Shown here: piece after piece, positions 38,255-50,103 of the stretch
How positions within the stretch are numbered: the first letter of the stretch is position 1
Layout: every line of letters begins with the position of its first letter
DNA from: Piscicola geometra
Lineage: Eukaryota > Annelida > Clitellata > Hirudinida > Piscicolidae
Length of the DNA stretch: 64,000 nt
Direction: 5' to 3'
Assembly: GCA_943735955.1 (NCBI GenBank)
Contig: OX030962.1
Location: forward strand, 1,083,390 to 1,147,389
Made by a program: the position numbers and the translations under genes
The notes under the pieces: model-generated
What the model saw: the letters and a program-made list of their open reading frames with translations, nothing else
What the model was told of the DNA's origin: nothing
Databases searched by the model: none

Positions 38255-38750
38255 TGTGTCTGCGACAGTCTGCTGCTGAGGTGTCTGCGACAGTCTGCTG
38301 CAGCAAGGACAGCCTCACCTTGTGCACACTTTCATTCACTTCATTTGGAATTCATAATTATTCTCTTCTTTTTGCATCACTTTCATCAATATTTTATTCG
38401 AAATTCATGTTTTCTTCTTGTTTTGAAAATCAATTGCAACGACATCTTCATCTGATTTGCTGATCAAAGTCCACGTCATCTTTTGAGATTAGGCAGGCGA
38501 AACTTTTGTTCTCGTCTCTCTGCACCTTGCGTAAGTGCTGGCGCCTTCTGTGACGTCAGCACTGCTCAACATGCATGCATCTTTCATGTCCTCTTTATTC
38601 GTTTTCAATGAATAAAGTAAAAACAGAATGATTTTGTCTCTGCAAAGACCCCTCCATGCACAGAAAGGCAATCGGACGCAGCTTTGCTTGCGAAACTCTA
38701 AACAGATCCATGTTAAAATGGACCCCAGGATCCCCAGCATCGCTGCCCAT
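38255..38750. other. 3' flank of the coiled-coil gene
   Basis: Begins with two copies of a 30-bp GTGTCTGCGACAGTCTGCTGCTGAG-class unit, then unique sequence with AATAAA at 38,611. The first copy of the GGACCCCAGGAT-type transposon-associated motif appears at about 38,718. Confidence 0.5.
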
Positions 38751-39251
38751 ACATACTCACAATGTATTACTGTATTTGCATTTTTTATCCCATGGTTGAC
38801 GATTAGGCTCGTATCAAAATGAGCGTTGAGAAATGTGTAGTTTGAAACGAGTGAGGGGGTCCTTGTAAAGATGGACCCCAGGACCCCCTCAGGATTCCCG
38901 CCTACACCATTGAGATAAAAAAAACTAGGTGAAGGAGTATTTAAGTAAGCAAAAAATATTTTTGTTTTAGACAGCTATCATTGTAACTACACATACTCAC
39001 AATGTATTACTGTATTTGCATTTTTTATCCCATGGTTGACGATTAGGCTCGTATCAAAATGAGCGTTGAGAAATGTGTAGTTTGAAACGAGTGAGGGGGT
39101 CCTTGTAAAGATGGACCCCAGGACCCCCTCAGGATTCCCGCCTACACCATTGAGATAAAAAAAACTAGGTGAAGGAGTATTTAAGTAAGCAAAAAATATT
39201 TTTGTTTTAGACAGCTATCATTGTAACTACACATACTCACAATGTATTACT
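38751..39251. repeat. Perfect 240-bp tandem duplication plus partial third copy
   Basis: 38,751-38,990 is repeated base for base at 38,991-39,230, and the first ~21 bases (ACATACTCACAATGTATTAC) start a third time at 39,231. A related but diverged copy starts near 41,328. The unit includes GGGGGTCC and GGACCCC segments that recur through this block. Confidence 0.95.
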
Positions 39252-39383
39252 GGATAAACATTCACTTTAATGTTATGGCTCATATCAAAATAGAAAATTT
39301 TAAATAAAAAAATTGGAAAAATGTGGACTCTCCTCACTAAAAATTGGTGGGGAGGTCCTGACCCCAAAACCCCCCCAGGATCG

Positions 39384-40650
39384 CCGCCCATGTTATCCAG
39401 TTATAGACCTGTATCTAACCTTTCCTTTCTTTCTAAGGTCCTTGAAAAAGTTACTTCTCCACAATTAATCTTCTATCTAGAAAAAAACTCACTTCTTCCT
39501 TCCTCTCAATCTGGTTTCAGAATTGGCCACTCCACTGAAACTGCTTTACTTAAACTCTATAATGACCTTATTTTAACTTCTGATTCTAATGCATCAAATC
39601 TTTTTTAGGCCTAGACTTTTCATCTGCATTTGACACTGTTGACCATACTCTTTTATTAAATGTTTTAGATTCTTCCTTTAATATCTCTGGATCCTCCCAT
39701 ATCTGGCTTAAATCCTACCTTTCTGAGCGAACTTCCTATGTTTCAATAGAATCTTCTCGTTCTTCTGTTTCTTTATCTTATGGTGTTCCACAGGGCTCAA
39801 TCCTTGGTCCCTCACTTTTTATTCTCTACACCTCTGAACTACCTAATATTATTTCTTAATCTTCTTTAAACAGTCAAATTTATACATCTTTCACTGACTC
39901 TTCTCTTGACCTTACTGTTAATAAAATAACTCTCTGTCTTCAATCTATAATCTCTTGGGCTTCATCTTTGTTTCTCAAACTTAATCCGGACAAATTTGAA
40001 CTCATATATTTCAATAAAAAATCAAAGTCTTTACTATCCATTCCTTCTTTAATTTTGCCTCCCCTCTCCTCACTCTCTCTAAACCCTTCATCTTGCATTC
40101 GTAGCCTTGGTTTTATTTTCGATTCTAACTTGTCTTTAGCTTCTCAAATTCTATCTGTCTCTAAATCTTGTTACTTCCACATTCGTCGTTACTTCCTATG
40201 TATCAATAAAATCTTCTCGTTCTTCATCTGTTTCTTTATCTTATGGTGTTCCACAGGGCTCAATCCTTGGTCCCTTACTTTTTATTCTCTATACCTCGGA
40301 ACTACCTAATATTATTTCGTCATCTTCTTTAAACAGTCAAATTTATGCTGACGACTCCTATATTTAGACATCTTTCACTGACTCTTCTCTTGACCTCGCT
40401 GTTGATAAAATAACTCTCTGTCTTCAATCTATAATCTCTTGGGCTTCATCTGTTTTTCAAACTAAACCATGACAAATTTGAATAAAATAAAATAAAATAT
40501 TTCAATAAAATTCAAAATCTTCACTATCCCTTCCTTATTTAGTTTTGCCTCCCCCTTCCTCATTATCTCTAAACCCTTCATCTTCGATTCGTAGCCTTGA
40601 TTTTATCTTAGATTATAACCTGTCTTTAGCTCCTCAAATTCAAGTTAAAT
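39384..40650 (+). mobile_element. Decayed CR1/L2-like reverse transcriptase, two overlapping copies
   Basis: The first part encodes [35 protein letters not shown] and, after a frame change, SSAFDTVDHTLL and YGVPQGSILGPSLFILY, with the YADD core deleted. At about 40,187 the sequence returns to the same region: a second copy with YGVPQGSILGPLLFILY, then YADDSY, then the same downstream segment (SLNPSS.IRSLDFI). Several stops and frameshifts; non-functional. It is a different family from the 41.4-kb copy. Confidence 0.85.
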
Positions 40651-41040
40651 GATGTAATCTTAATATTATAAAATATTTGTAAGTATTTCACATGCGTCCC
40701 AAAATGCTTGATGGCTCTGCTTTGTGCGATAGTCGCCTCTCAAGAATGCTCGTAGTAAAGATGCCTTATCTGCTGCTCAATTGTTCCGAAATAACTAAGA
40801 TAACTTGATCTAAGGTAAACTTTAATTTATCAAATATTTGATATGATAATTCTGAAATTGCAAGATTTATCGATTGTATAATACAATTTGTAAAAACTAG
40901 AACAAAAATTGGAACAGAATTAGATAAGAAAAAAGCTAAGCCAGTCTAAGTAATTGGTTCGATTTTGGGCTTCAACCACTGCAGATCTTTTGACCTTCAC
41001 AATTTATTTGAAAAACGTCAAATCAATGATAGTGCTACGT

Positions 41041-41105
<65 letters not shown>

Positions 41106-41383
41106 GTTATTAGATGTTTTTTGCTCACTTAATCACTTTAGTGCCCACCAGAAGCGCGAACCTGCTGCAAATCTTGTGGGGGGGTCCTAACCAGCATGGA
41201 CAATTCTGGGGGGTTCTGAGGTCTAGACTTCTCCTCCCCCCACTTGAAAAAATATTTTCTAACTTCTGTTTTGAAAAGAATATTTAAGTAAGCAATGAAT
41301 AGTTTTTTTGGACAGCTATAACTACACATACACACTATGTATTAATATGTAAAAATTCTGTTTTGTTCCATGTTTGACGATTA
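40651..41383. other. AT-rich interval with (AAT)n
   Basis: Unique AT-rich sequence, (AAT)n at 41,041-41,105 (22 units), then a GGGGGGGTCC-type segment near 41,178 and a diverged piece of the 240-bp unit near 41,315-41,380. No gene. Confidence 0.6.
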
Positions 41384-42007
41384 TGTGTCAGAAACCTAGG
41401 AGTCTATTTCGACAAAGATCTCACCATGACGACACACATCAACAAGATGACTCAAACCTGCTTTGCTTCTTTACGCCAAATACGATCCATAAGATGGTTA
41501 TTGACCAAGGACTCACTGAGAACATTGGCTTCTGCTTTGGTTCTCAGTCGAATTGACTATGGCAATATCATTCTTACTGGGTTGCCAATGAAGCAGCTGC
41601 AGAAAATTCAGTCTATAATCAACACCACAGCTAGGCTCATAACAGGTGCTAGAAAGTATGATCACATCAGCCCTGTTCTCAAGGAGCTTCACTGGCTTCG
41701 TGTTGAAAATAGAATTGAATACAAAAACATCTTGTTAATGCACAAGTGTCTGTCTAATGAGTGCCCAGATTATTTGTCGAGTAGCATTGTCATGAGAGCA
41801 AGTCTTCCCCAGAGGGAAAGACTCAGGTCTGCTAGGTCAAGAGATGTAGTTCCACAGAGCTACAAACTCAAGTATGCAGGTGCAAGAAGCTTTTTTGTTG
41901 CAGCGCCGACTCTTTGGAATAGTCTTCCCAATAGACTCAAATCCCCGAGCTCGACCGCGACATTTAGCCGTTCCCTGAAAACGTACTTGTTCGACCGATC
42001 ACAATAA
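41384..42007 (+). mobile_element. CR1-like element, C-terminal ORF2 fragment
   Basis: An intact open frame from about 41,389 to TAA 42,007 encodes the region after the RT catalytic core: VRNLGVYFDKDLTM, LRTLASALVLSRIDYGN, QSIINTTARLITGARK, ELHWLRVENRIEYK, AAPTLWNSLPNRLK and FSRSLKTYLFD, the usual end of CR1/L2/Rex-type ORF2. The next 500 bases are A/T-rich and end in (GTATT)n at 42,513-42,532, which could be its 3' tail. Two other fragments of the family are in this window (31.06-31.48 kb and 63.9 kb to the end). Confidence 0.88.
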
Positions 42008-42663
42008 CTTACAAATTACTGCTCATTTTTCATTAATCAAATTCTTGCTTCCCAATTTCATTCTTTTTTTATATTTATACAAATGGTCAATAATAATTGT
42101 AAAATAAATAACAATAATAATAAATAATAATAATATAATATAGATATCTACTTTTTTTTTCTTAAATTTATTGTTATTATCATTTAAGTTTCAATCATTA
42201 AAAAAAAAAAAATTTTTTTCTATTTTTTTTATTATTTTATTATTTTTTTTTTTCTATTTAAAAAAATAAAAAAATAAGTATATATATATGTATATATATG
42301 TATATATATATATGTATGTGTATATATATGTATATATGTGTTTATGTATATGTATGTATATATATATAAATGATCTCATTGTTAAATTTCAATACCTTAC
42401 TTCTCCTATACTTTCCATTTATTCATCTATCATTAATATTATTATCAAATTTTCCATAACCAAGTGGTCTTGAAGCCCGTCCGGGTTTACGCCACGTTAA
42501 TAATATTCGTCGTTGTATTGTATTGTATTGTATGTGTGCATCAAAACAAGAGTTTAAAATGTTTTTATTGAAAAAAGTGGGAGGGTCCGCATTAAGAAAC
42601 TCTCACTACCAAAGAGTGGGGGGGGGGGGTCCGGACCCCAGGATCGCCGTCCATGGTGCATAC

Positions 42664-44257
42664 TAGAGGTCGGACCGGGTACCCGATCTGACCGGGTACC
42701 CGCGGGTACCCGCGGGACTCCCGCGGGAACGGGAATGAAAATTAATTTCGGGACGGGAAAAGTCGGGAACCGGGAATAGGTTTTCGGGACGGGAACGGGA
42801 ACGGGAATCAACATTCAAATCGGGAACGGGAAAAGACGGGAACGGGAATCAACTTTTAAATCGGGAACGGGAAAAACGGGAATAACAGTTTTTGGGATTG
42901 GATTCATCAACAATGATTTTTCAGAAAACTTCTAAGTATGGAAATCTTTATTTCATCGATACTCCGTACTTAAAATAAGTATTAAATGCAATGGAAAAGT
43001 ATAACGAAGCCACCATTGCCAATATCAAAACCTCCAACACTACATTTGAAGTTGTTATGATGAGTCCAAAGATTAGGGAGATTAGAACAAATGGGTGATG
43101 ATGAAAACTTTTCAGATGAAATCAAAATGGTCAGTTATATTATTTTAATTTTATAAATTAATACTTTGAATTTGAATGATTAATTTCCAAATGATTGCTC
43201 AGTTGATCATTTCGACAAAAGAAAAGATGCCATTGATCTTATTCATATGACAGCATGTCTGTTGCATCCCCAGTATGAAAGAATAATAGGAAAAAAGTTT
43301 GGGATAGAAGAGAAATAAATACCAAGACATTCATTAGAAAAAATTTAATTCTATTTTTTACAGCCAGACCAAGCTGCAGTGCCTTTGAGAAAAAAAACAA
43401 ATGATGGTTATTTAGACCTATTATGTTTGTTTTTATAAAGTAAAAATTAGAATAAAATTATTATACTATCAAATTATACGAATGATTTTATATTTGCAGT
43501 TGTAGAGAATAAGAATGTTGTTAAAAAACATATTTCTAACATTATTGAAGAATTAGTAATAATGAACAAAGAAAAAAATTCAGAAGAGGATGAATTGAAC
43601 AAATATTCACAATTACGTCCCAAAAAAATTGAAAATTATAAAGATGTTTTATTTTATTGGAGTAAAATGAGCAATTTTAAAATAGTACAAGAAGTAGCCA
43701 AAATTTTGTTTAGTGTATCTGCATGTTATATTCGCTGTGAACAGAATTTTTCAATATGTGGTCGTTTAACTTCAGACCCAAAATCATCTCATTTGAAAGC
43801 TGAAACTCTTAACGGTTTAACCCGTGTGAAAAGCAATAAAGACTTGATTGAATAACTCAAAAACAATACTTTCATTTCAATAAATATTGAAATTTAAATC
43901 GTGTTTTTTTATTTCATTAAAAGAAATATTCTCTGACTTTCAAATAATAAATTTTAAGAAATTTTAGAACTAGCAAGTTTGGGACCAGTAAAAACGGCAG
44001 CGAAAATAAATAAAAAAACAAAAAGCTTTCGGGAACGGGTCGGGACGGGAAAAAAAAATTTCGGGAACGGGACGGGACGGGAATCAAAATTCTGATGTCC
44101 CATCGGGAACGGGACGGGACGGGAAAAAAAATTTCGGGAACGGGACGGGACGGGAATCAAAATTCTGATGTCCCATCGGGAACGGGACGGGACGGGAAAA
44201 CAAATTTCGGGAACGGGACGGGACCGGGAATGAAAAATCGTCCATGTCCGACCTCTA
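42664..44257 (+). mobile_element. hAT DNA transposon with intact ends and 8-bp target duplication
   Basis: Terminal inverted repeats TAGAGGTCGGAC (42,664-42,675) and GTCCGACCTCTA (44,246-44,257) are perfect. The same octamer GTGCATAC flanks both sides (42,656-42,663 and 44,258-44,265), and 8-bp duplications define hAT. Inside, a broken frame encodes transposase remnants: [20 protein letters not shown] near 43,207 and an open C-terminal dimerisation region (43,562-43,855) with DVLFYWSKM, CEQNFSICGRL and LNGLTRVKSN. Both ends carry GGGAACGGGACGGGA sub-terminal repeats in mirror orientation, the usual place for transposase binding. The N-terminal half is missing or decayed, so it probably moved with help. 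Confidence 0.92.
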
Positions 44258-44265
44258 GTGCATAC

Positions 44266-46258
44266 TCATTTAAGCCTTCGGTTCATTCTATGGGTTAATC
44301 CAGAATCGATTACAGACTTACGATTGCAATGTCTTACTTGTTTTTAAAAAGAAAGGAAAATCGTATCCAAGAATGTATGCATTTTTTTTGAAGAAAATAA
44401 TATAAAAATATTATCCATGTAAAATATTCATAATAAATACTACGATATTATACTTTCTAGCTATTCAAAAGTTGAAAATGGCTGAAAACGCATGTCTTAA
44501 ATTTCTTTTACAAATCTCAAATATTTAGGTTTATTTTTTAGTTAGTTCTATCCAGTTTGATTTATTCAATCATAGGCATATTTTAAAACGTGTTTTTACT
44601 TCTCTCGATTTTAGAATACTCAATTTATATGAGTTTTTGGCTATTTTGTTCATTCCAACAATTTCTGTTCTGATTTTAGCGTCCCGTTGATCATCGCGAT
44701 TTATTAAGCAACAAGTGAGTAATATAATTTTTTTCTGAGTAAATTTAATGTGTATAGAAAAACAAATGTGAAATATTTTGGGCTCTCATGTTTATTTTTC
44801 ATATTTATCATTATTCATATCATGCAAACCATGACGTTATTAAAAAATGTCCCGACTCTCATAATATTAGTATCAGGTGTCACGAATTTACAGTAGTTTT
44901 TGTAGTATTTTTATAATACTAATTGAAGAATGCATTGAATGAAGAGTATTTTGAGATAAGCATCGTCTTTCATTTTCATGAAGCTTCTAAACTGGTAAAA
45001 TAACACTATTTGTCCAGGTTCTCATAATGGGAATCGGGACAGTAATACACTCTCATGATCTGCTTGTTAATATAGATTTTTTCCAATACTATGTTCTTTA
45101 AAAATAATTGAAGTTTTACCATTAAAAAGTAATTGAATATTAATTAAATTATTTTCAAAACCCATTTCATGAAGCAATAATAGCTATTTTAGTGAAAAAT
45201 AATAAGTTACGGAGATTTAAATGGCCGTCATAACGGCCAGCATTTTCAAAATTGATTTTAAATTTCTCATTTACGCAGCATATAGTAACAATTGTGAGAA
45301 AAAAAGGAAGAAAAAAGAAAACTACAAAAAAATGAATTCAGAAATCTGAAAATGTTTTTTAGATGAGGTTTTATGGCTGTCAGTGTTCACTGACAATCTG
45401 AAAAACTATTTGCTCAATTAAAAAAGATTAATACAATTATTGTGTTTGAAATTATTTTTATACTCTATAGACTCTAATACATACATGAGTATACATAAAG
45501 CAAGTTTTTTTGAAATTGAAAACTTAAATATTGAAAGACACAAAGTCTGTAGTCAAATATAGAATATCCCCTATAATTAATCAGTTTTAAAATCGATATT
45601 TTTCCACAATTTTTCATTCTTAGTTTAATCTTTTAAATAAAATTCTTACTTAAATCCAATTCTTCGATCGCACTGCACTGAATTGATTATTTTATGAATA
45701 AAGACTTTATTGAAGTTGTTATCGAAGCAAAGTCTCATGTTATCAACCAGGCAAGCAAAGTCCACGCAGAACTCTTATAAATGCGAAATGCCTGACCGAA
45801 TTGAACGCATTTTTGACGATAAAATGACAAAGTTTTTAGTTCTATTTTTGTCACTGGCTCTCTGCAAGTTTCTGAGCTGGTCGGATGCCAACATTGAAGT
45901 GAGAGAGTTACATTCTTCCTTAAAGTATTTCTTGCAACTCGAATGTAGCAACTGTTTGACGACTATGATAGAAATGTAAATTTTTGGAATATAACATTTA
46001 AATAGTGGTTCCTCACAAACTTAAACAATGGATGCCTGAAACAAATCAATAAAGCCTGTATTTGGGGTGGTTTGAGGGTCTGAATTGAATCCAAATATAT
46101 TTATATAGCGCAATATTTAAATTAGGTAACTAGGACAGATTTTAACCCCTATAAAATGTTTATATATGTGAAAAATTTAAATTTAAAATAAAAAACTATT
46201 AATAAATGTAATCACCCTCACATCCATTTCGCCAACATCACTCTTACACCATTGAAAG
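44266..46258. other. AT-rich gene-poor sequence
   Basis: About 2 kb without tandem repeats. A good donor (CAACAA|GTGAGTAAT) at about 44,714, preceded by an acceptor-like TTTTAG at 44,680, could mark a short non-coding 5' exon for the downstream aminopeptidase. An ORF from ATG 45,739 to 45,979 (80 codons) contains a hydrophobic stretch FLVLFLSLALCKFL but has no recognisable family. I cannot support a gene here. Confidence 0.4.
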
Positions 46259-46745
46259 GTTGTAGATAAACCGCACACCAAAGAAAGCGCTTTTATAAAT
46301 TTTTATAAATTTTTTTCCAAATTTCCAAATTAAAAAATATTTTCATAGGTTTCTGCAAATAATTAAATAAATTTTAATATTTTAATTTATTTCTAATTTT
46401 TCTTAATTTGCTGCTTTTTACCCGATCAATCTGCAGAATAAACGTGCAAAGCCAGGTTATAGGTGAACTGCACACAAAAGAAAGCACACTGCATGTGTTA
46501 AATGCACATTTGATTTTGCACATTTCTTCTTGAAATGCGATTTTTCTGAAAACCCTAACTCTAACCCTAACCCTAATCCTAACCCTAAATTAACGTTTTT
46601 TCTGTAAAAAAAATGTGCAAAATTAAATGTGCATTTAACACATGCACTGTGCTTTCTTTTGTGTGCAGTTAACCTACAACCGCAAAGCAAATGTGCATTC
46701 AACACATTTGTAGTGTGCTTTCTTCGTATGCAGTTAACCTGCAAC
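46259..46745. mobile_element. Nested palindromic (MITE-like) element with telomere-like centre
   Basis: A motif of the form GTTATAGGTGAACTGCACAC followed by AAAAGAAAGCAC stands forward near 46,259 and 46,455 and reversed near 46,650-46,680 and 46,705-46,745. The inner arms (about 46,455-46,530 and 46,608-46,680) pair over roughly 70 bases. Between them lie CCCTAA repeats (46,553-46,588). No coding capacity. Confidence 0.75.
46553..46588. repeat. Interstitial CCCTAA telomere-like repeat
   Basis: Six hexamers of CCCTAA with two single-base variants (CTCTAA, TCCTAA), that is TTAGGG on the minus strand. It sits in the loop of the palindromic element. Confidence 0.85.
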
Positions 46746-47185
46746 ATCATCATTATAAATAAAAAGCCATTTTGAGTTTTATAAAACTAAGTAACCTATT
46801 TTAAATTTGAAGATAGTTTTTTTCAAGTTAAGTATAAAATATCAAATATTAAACAAAGGAAGGGTTAAAAGGGAACTTTAAAGCGGCAGTCCTCACTAAT
46901 CCGGCATCTCATAGCAGGCCTTTTTAATCATGACTAAGGTTAAACTTTAAAATAGTTTAACGTTAATTAGAAGTGATTTAAGCGATGCAGTTTCTAAAAA
47001 AAATTTCATTTATTATTTTTATTTATTCATTTAGGCGCATTTAGTTAAATTTTAGGCACATGACTTGTCATTTACATTTTTAGTTCGAAAGAATAATAAT
47101 CAAACTTGTATATCGTCATATTAAATACCATCTCACTATCTTATTGTTTTCAAGTTATAATAATATTTCAATTAAAAATTCACAG

Positions 47186-48399
47186 GTAGCTCGTAAAGGC
47201 TTGGTGCTAGGCTTTTGGGAGGGAGAGAAGACAGGAGAATTTGAGTTGACGCCTGCTGCAGTCAAGTTCCAGCAGGAGACCAACCAGGACTTCAACAACC
47301 TTCTACATGTGTTCGTTCATCACTTATTAATTCTATTTTAAATAATATATAGATCTAATACTAATTGATCCGAACCGAACGTTCCAACAGCTCAGGCTTG
47401 GCTTCAGCTAACGGAAAGTCTCGCATCTTTTATGCAGAGCACGCCTTCAACAACTTTGTGCTGACTAACTTGGGCACGAAGGGGGCAGGAGTGAATGAGT
47501 TGGAAGGGCTGCACGAAGGCAAGGAGAACGTCCGCGCTGGTGTTGCTGGTTAGCTGCTTGCATGCCTTTGGAAGTCTTGCTCTGCCTTTAATCGAGGCTG
47601 TCACTTAACAGTTGGGATTCAATTGTTAAAATGTGTTAAACTGGGTGAAGTATGATTGACTGCAGCATTGATACAACCTCGGCTGCAGTGGCGGTGAAGA
47701 TGCTGCACGACGCGGGAGTGAAGGAGGTGCACGTCGACCCGAGCTCAGACGCCTTTGGTTCGTTTGGTGCTTGTCCGCTTGCAAGTTCTTGGCCAGTTTG
47801 ATGCTCGTGTCTTTTCATCCGAAACCATTCTTCCATGCGCCAAAAACATCGCTTTTTGTTTGTTGTCACATAAGTTTTGTTTGATGATAATTAAATAATT
47901 ATTCATAATAACAATTCCACGCTAAATATTAAATTGGAATACATCTTCGTTTACATTTCTGGCCATAAAGCTTGTAACCCATTTATTTAGAATGTATTTT
48001 TATACTAAATGTAACTATCAGTATGCTTCCCTTTCTCTTCCACCTTTTCTTCCCCCCTTCCCTTTCTCCTCCTCCACATCTTCTTCCTCCCTTCCCTTTC
48101 TCCTCCTTTTCCTCTTCTTCCTCCCTTCCCTTTCTCCTCTTCTTCCTCCCTTCCCTTTCTCCTCCTCCACCTCCTCTTCCTCCCTTCCCTTTCTCCTCCT
48201 CCTCCTCTTCTTCCTCCCTTCCCTTCCTCCTCCACCTCTTCTTCCTCCCTTCCCTTCCCTTCCTCCTCCACCTCTTCTTCCTCCCTTCAGCTGCAGCAGA
48301 GGGTGCCTATTTGTCAGTGTGGGTTTACGACGAGTTGAAGGCATCTGACAAGAGGAAGCCTCCTCCGTCCCTCCACTGCCACTCCACCCTCCAGAGGTG

Positions 48400-48431
<32 letters not shown>

Positions 48432-50071
48432 CGTGTGTGTTTGTGTGTGTGTGTGTGTGTGTGCGTGCGTGCATCAAGTTGTTGACTCCTCCTTGGTCTT
48501 TCTGGTCTTTGACTCCTTTGAAGCAGCCACTGCATCCTCCGACGAGACGTCAGAACTTCCATCGCTCATCCTCTCAGACTGACACCTTGTTGAATGCTGC
48601 ATGTGTCATCTCTGAAGTGTGCTCTCTTACTGTAAAACCACCGATAATCACAAATAAGTGGTTCAAGTGCCACTATGTACACCCGTACATGTACACACAC
48701 ACACACATACATACAGACCCGTACATGTACACACACACACACATACATACACACACGTACATACAGACCCGTACATGTACACACACATACACACATGTAC
48801 ACACACACACACAGTGACTTGGACGCGTGGGAGAAGGGAAGGATCGGGGCAGAGGCGCAGAACTTGGCGCGCAGTCTGATGGAGGCTCCAGCGAACAAGA
48901 TGACGCCCACCGCTTTCGCTGCCGTCGCCTCTGACAAGCTGGGAGTGCTGCCTGACGTCCGCGTCACTGCGAGGTGACTCATCGTCGTCGTCCCTGCATC
49001 CTCCTTCATCGCTCAACCCCTCCATCACCACTATGACCACTCTGTGTTCTCAGACACACAACCACTATAACCACTCTACTACCACAACTACACTTCCACA
49101 ACTACATCTTCACAACCACAACTACACCTTCACAACCACAACTACACCTTCACAACCACAACTACACCTTCACTACCACAACTACACTTCCACAACTACA
49201 CCTTCACAACCACAACTACACCTTCACAACCACAACTACACCTTCACTACCACAACTACACCTTCACAACCACAACTACACCTTCACAACCACAACTACA
49301 CCTTCACTACCACAAGCACGCCACTACTAGAGCACCACCTCGACAACGACTCCCATAACAACCACCATAACAACAACCACAACAACGACTACCACCACAA
49401 CAACAACCACAACGACCACCATAACAACCACAACAACGACTACAACGATCACCACAACAACAACCACAACGACCACCTCGACGACAGGGACCAGGCGTGG
49501 GCAGAGGGCAAGGGCATGCACGCCTTCTTGGGAGTGGCTCAAGGATCCTCCGAGCCACCAATCTTCCTCGAGGTCGAATACAGGTGCTCTTGATGATGAT
49601 GATCTTGTTGTACATGTGGTTATGCTGACGTCATACAAGTCATCACATACAACAATTGCACCACCACTTGCACCATGCCACACCACCACCACTTGCACCA
49701 TGCCACACCACCCCGACGACGAGGACAGAGGGGCCGAGGGAGCGGCGGTGGCGCTGGTGGGCAAGGGCATCACCTTCGACAGTGGTGGCATCTCGCTGAA
49801 GGCGCCCTCGAACATGGACCTGATGCGCGCAGACATGGGAGGGGCTGCCTGTGTCCTCGCTGCCGTCTATGCAGCTGCCAGTCTCAGACTGCCTGTGCAT
49901 GTCGTTGGTGGGTGCTGATGATGATGGTCATGATGGGGGTGAGGATGAGGGTGAGGATGAGGATGAGGGTGAGGGTGAGGGTGAGGGTGAGGATGATGAT
50001 GAGGGTGAGGATGAGGGTGAGGATGAGGGTGAGGATGAGGATGAGGGTGAGGGTGGGGATGAGGGTGGGGA

Positions 50072-50103
<32 letters not shown>

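Noticed and set aside
44680..44714. Short 5' exon for LAP3 (TTTTAG ... CAACAA|GTGAGT)
   Set aside because: The splice signals are good but nothing else supports it; left as a possibility only.
45710..45979. LAP3 first exon or small membrane protein
   Set aside because: The listed open frame starts at a TTG; the first ATG gives 80 codons with no family, and no donor joins it in phase to the exon at 47,186.
47144..47185. LAP3 start just upstream of exon 47,186
   Set aside because: The extension begins with TTG, is intron-like, and ends in a clear acceptor (TTCACAG).
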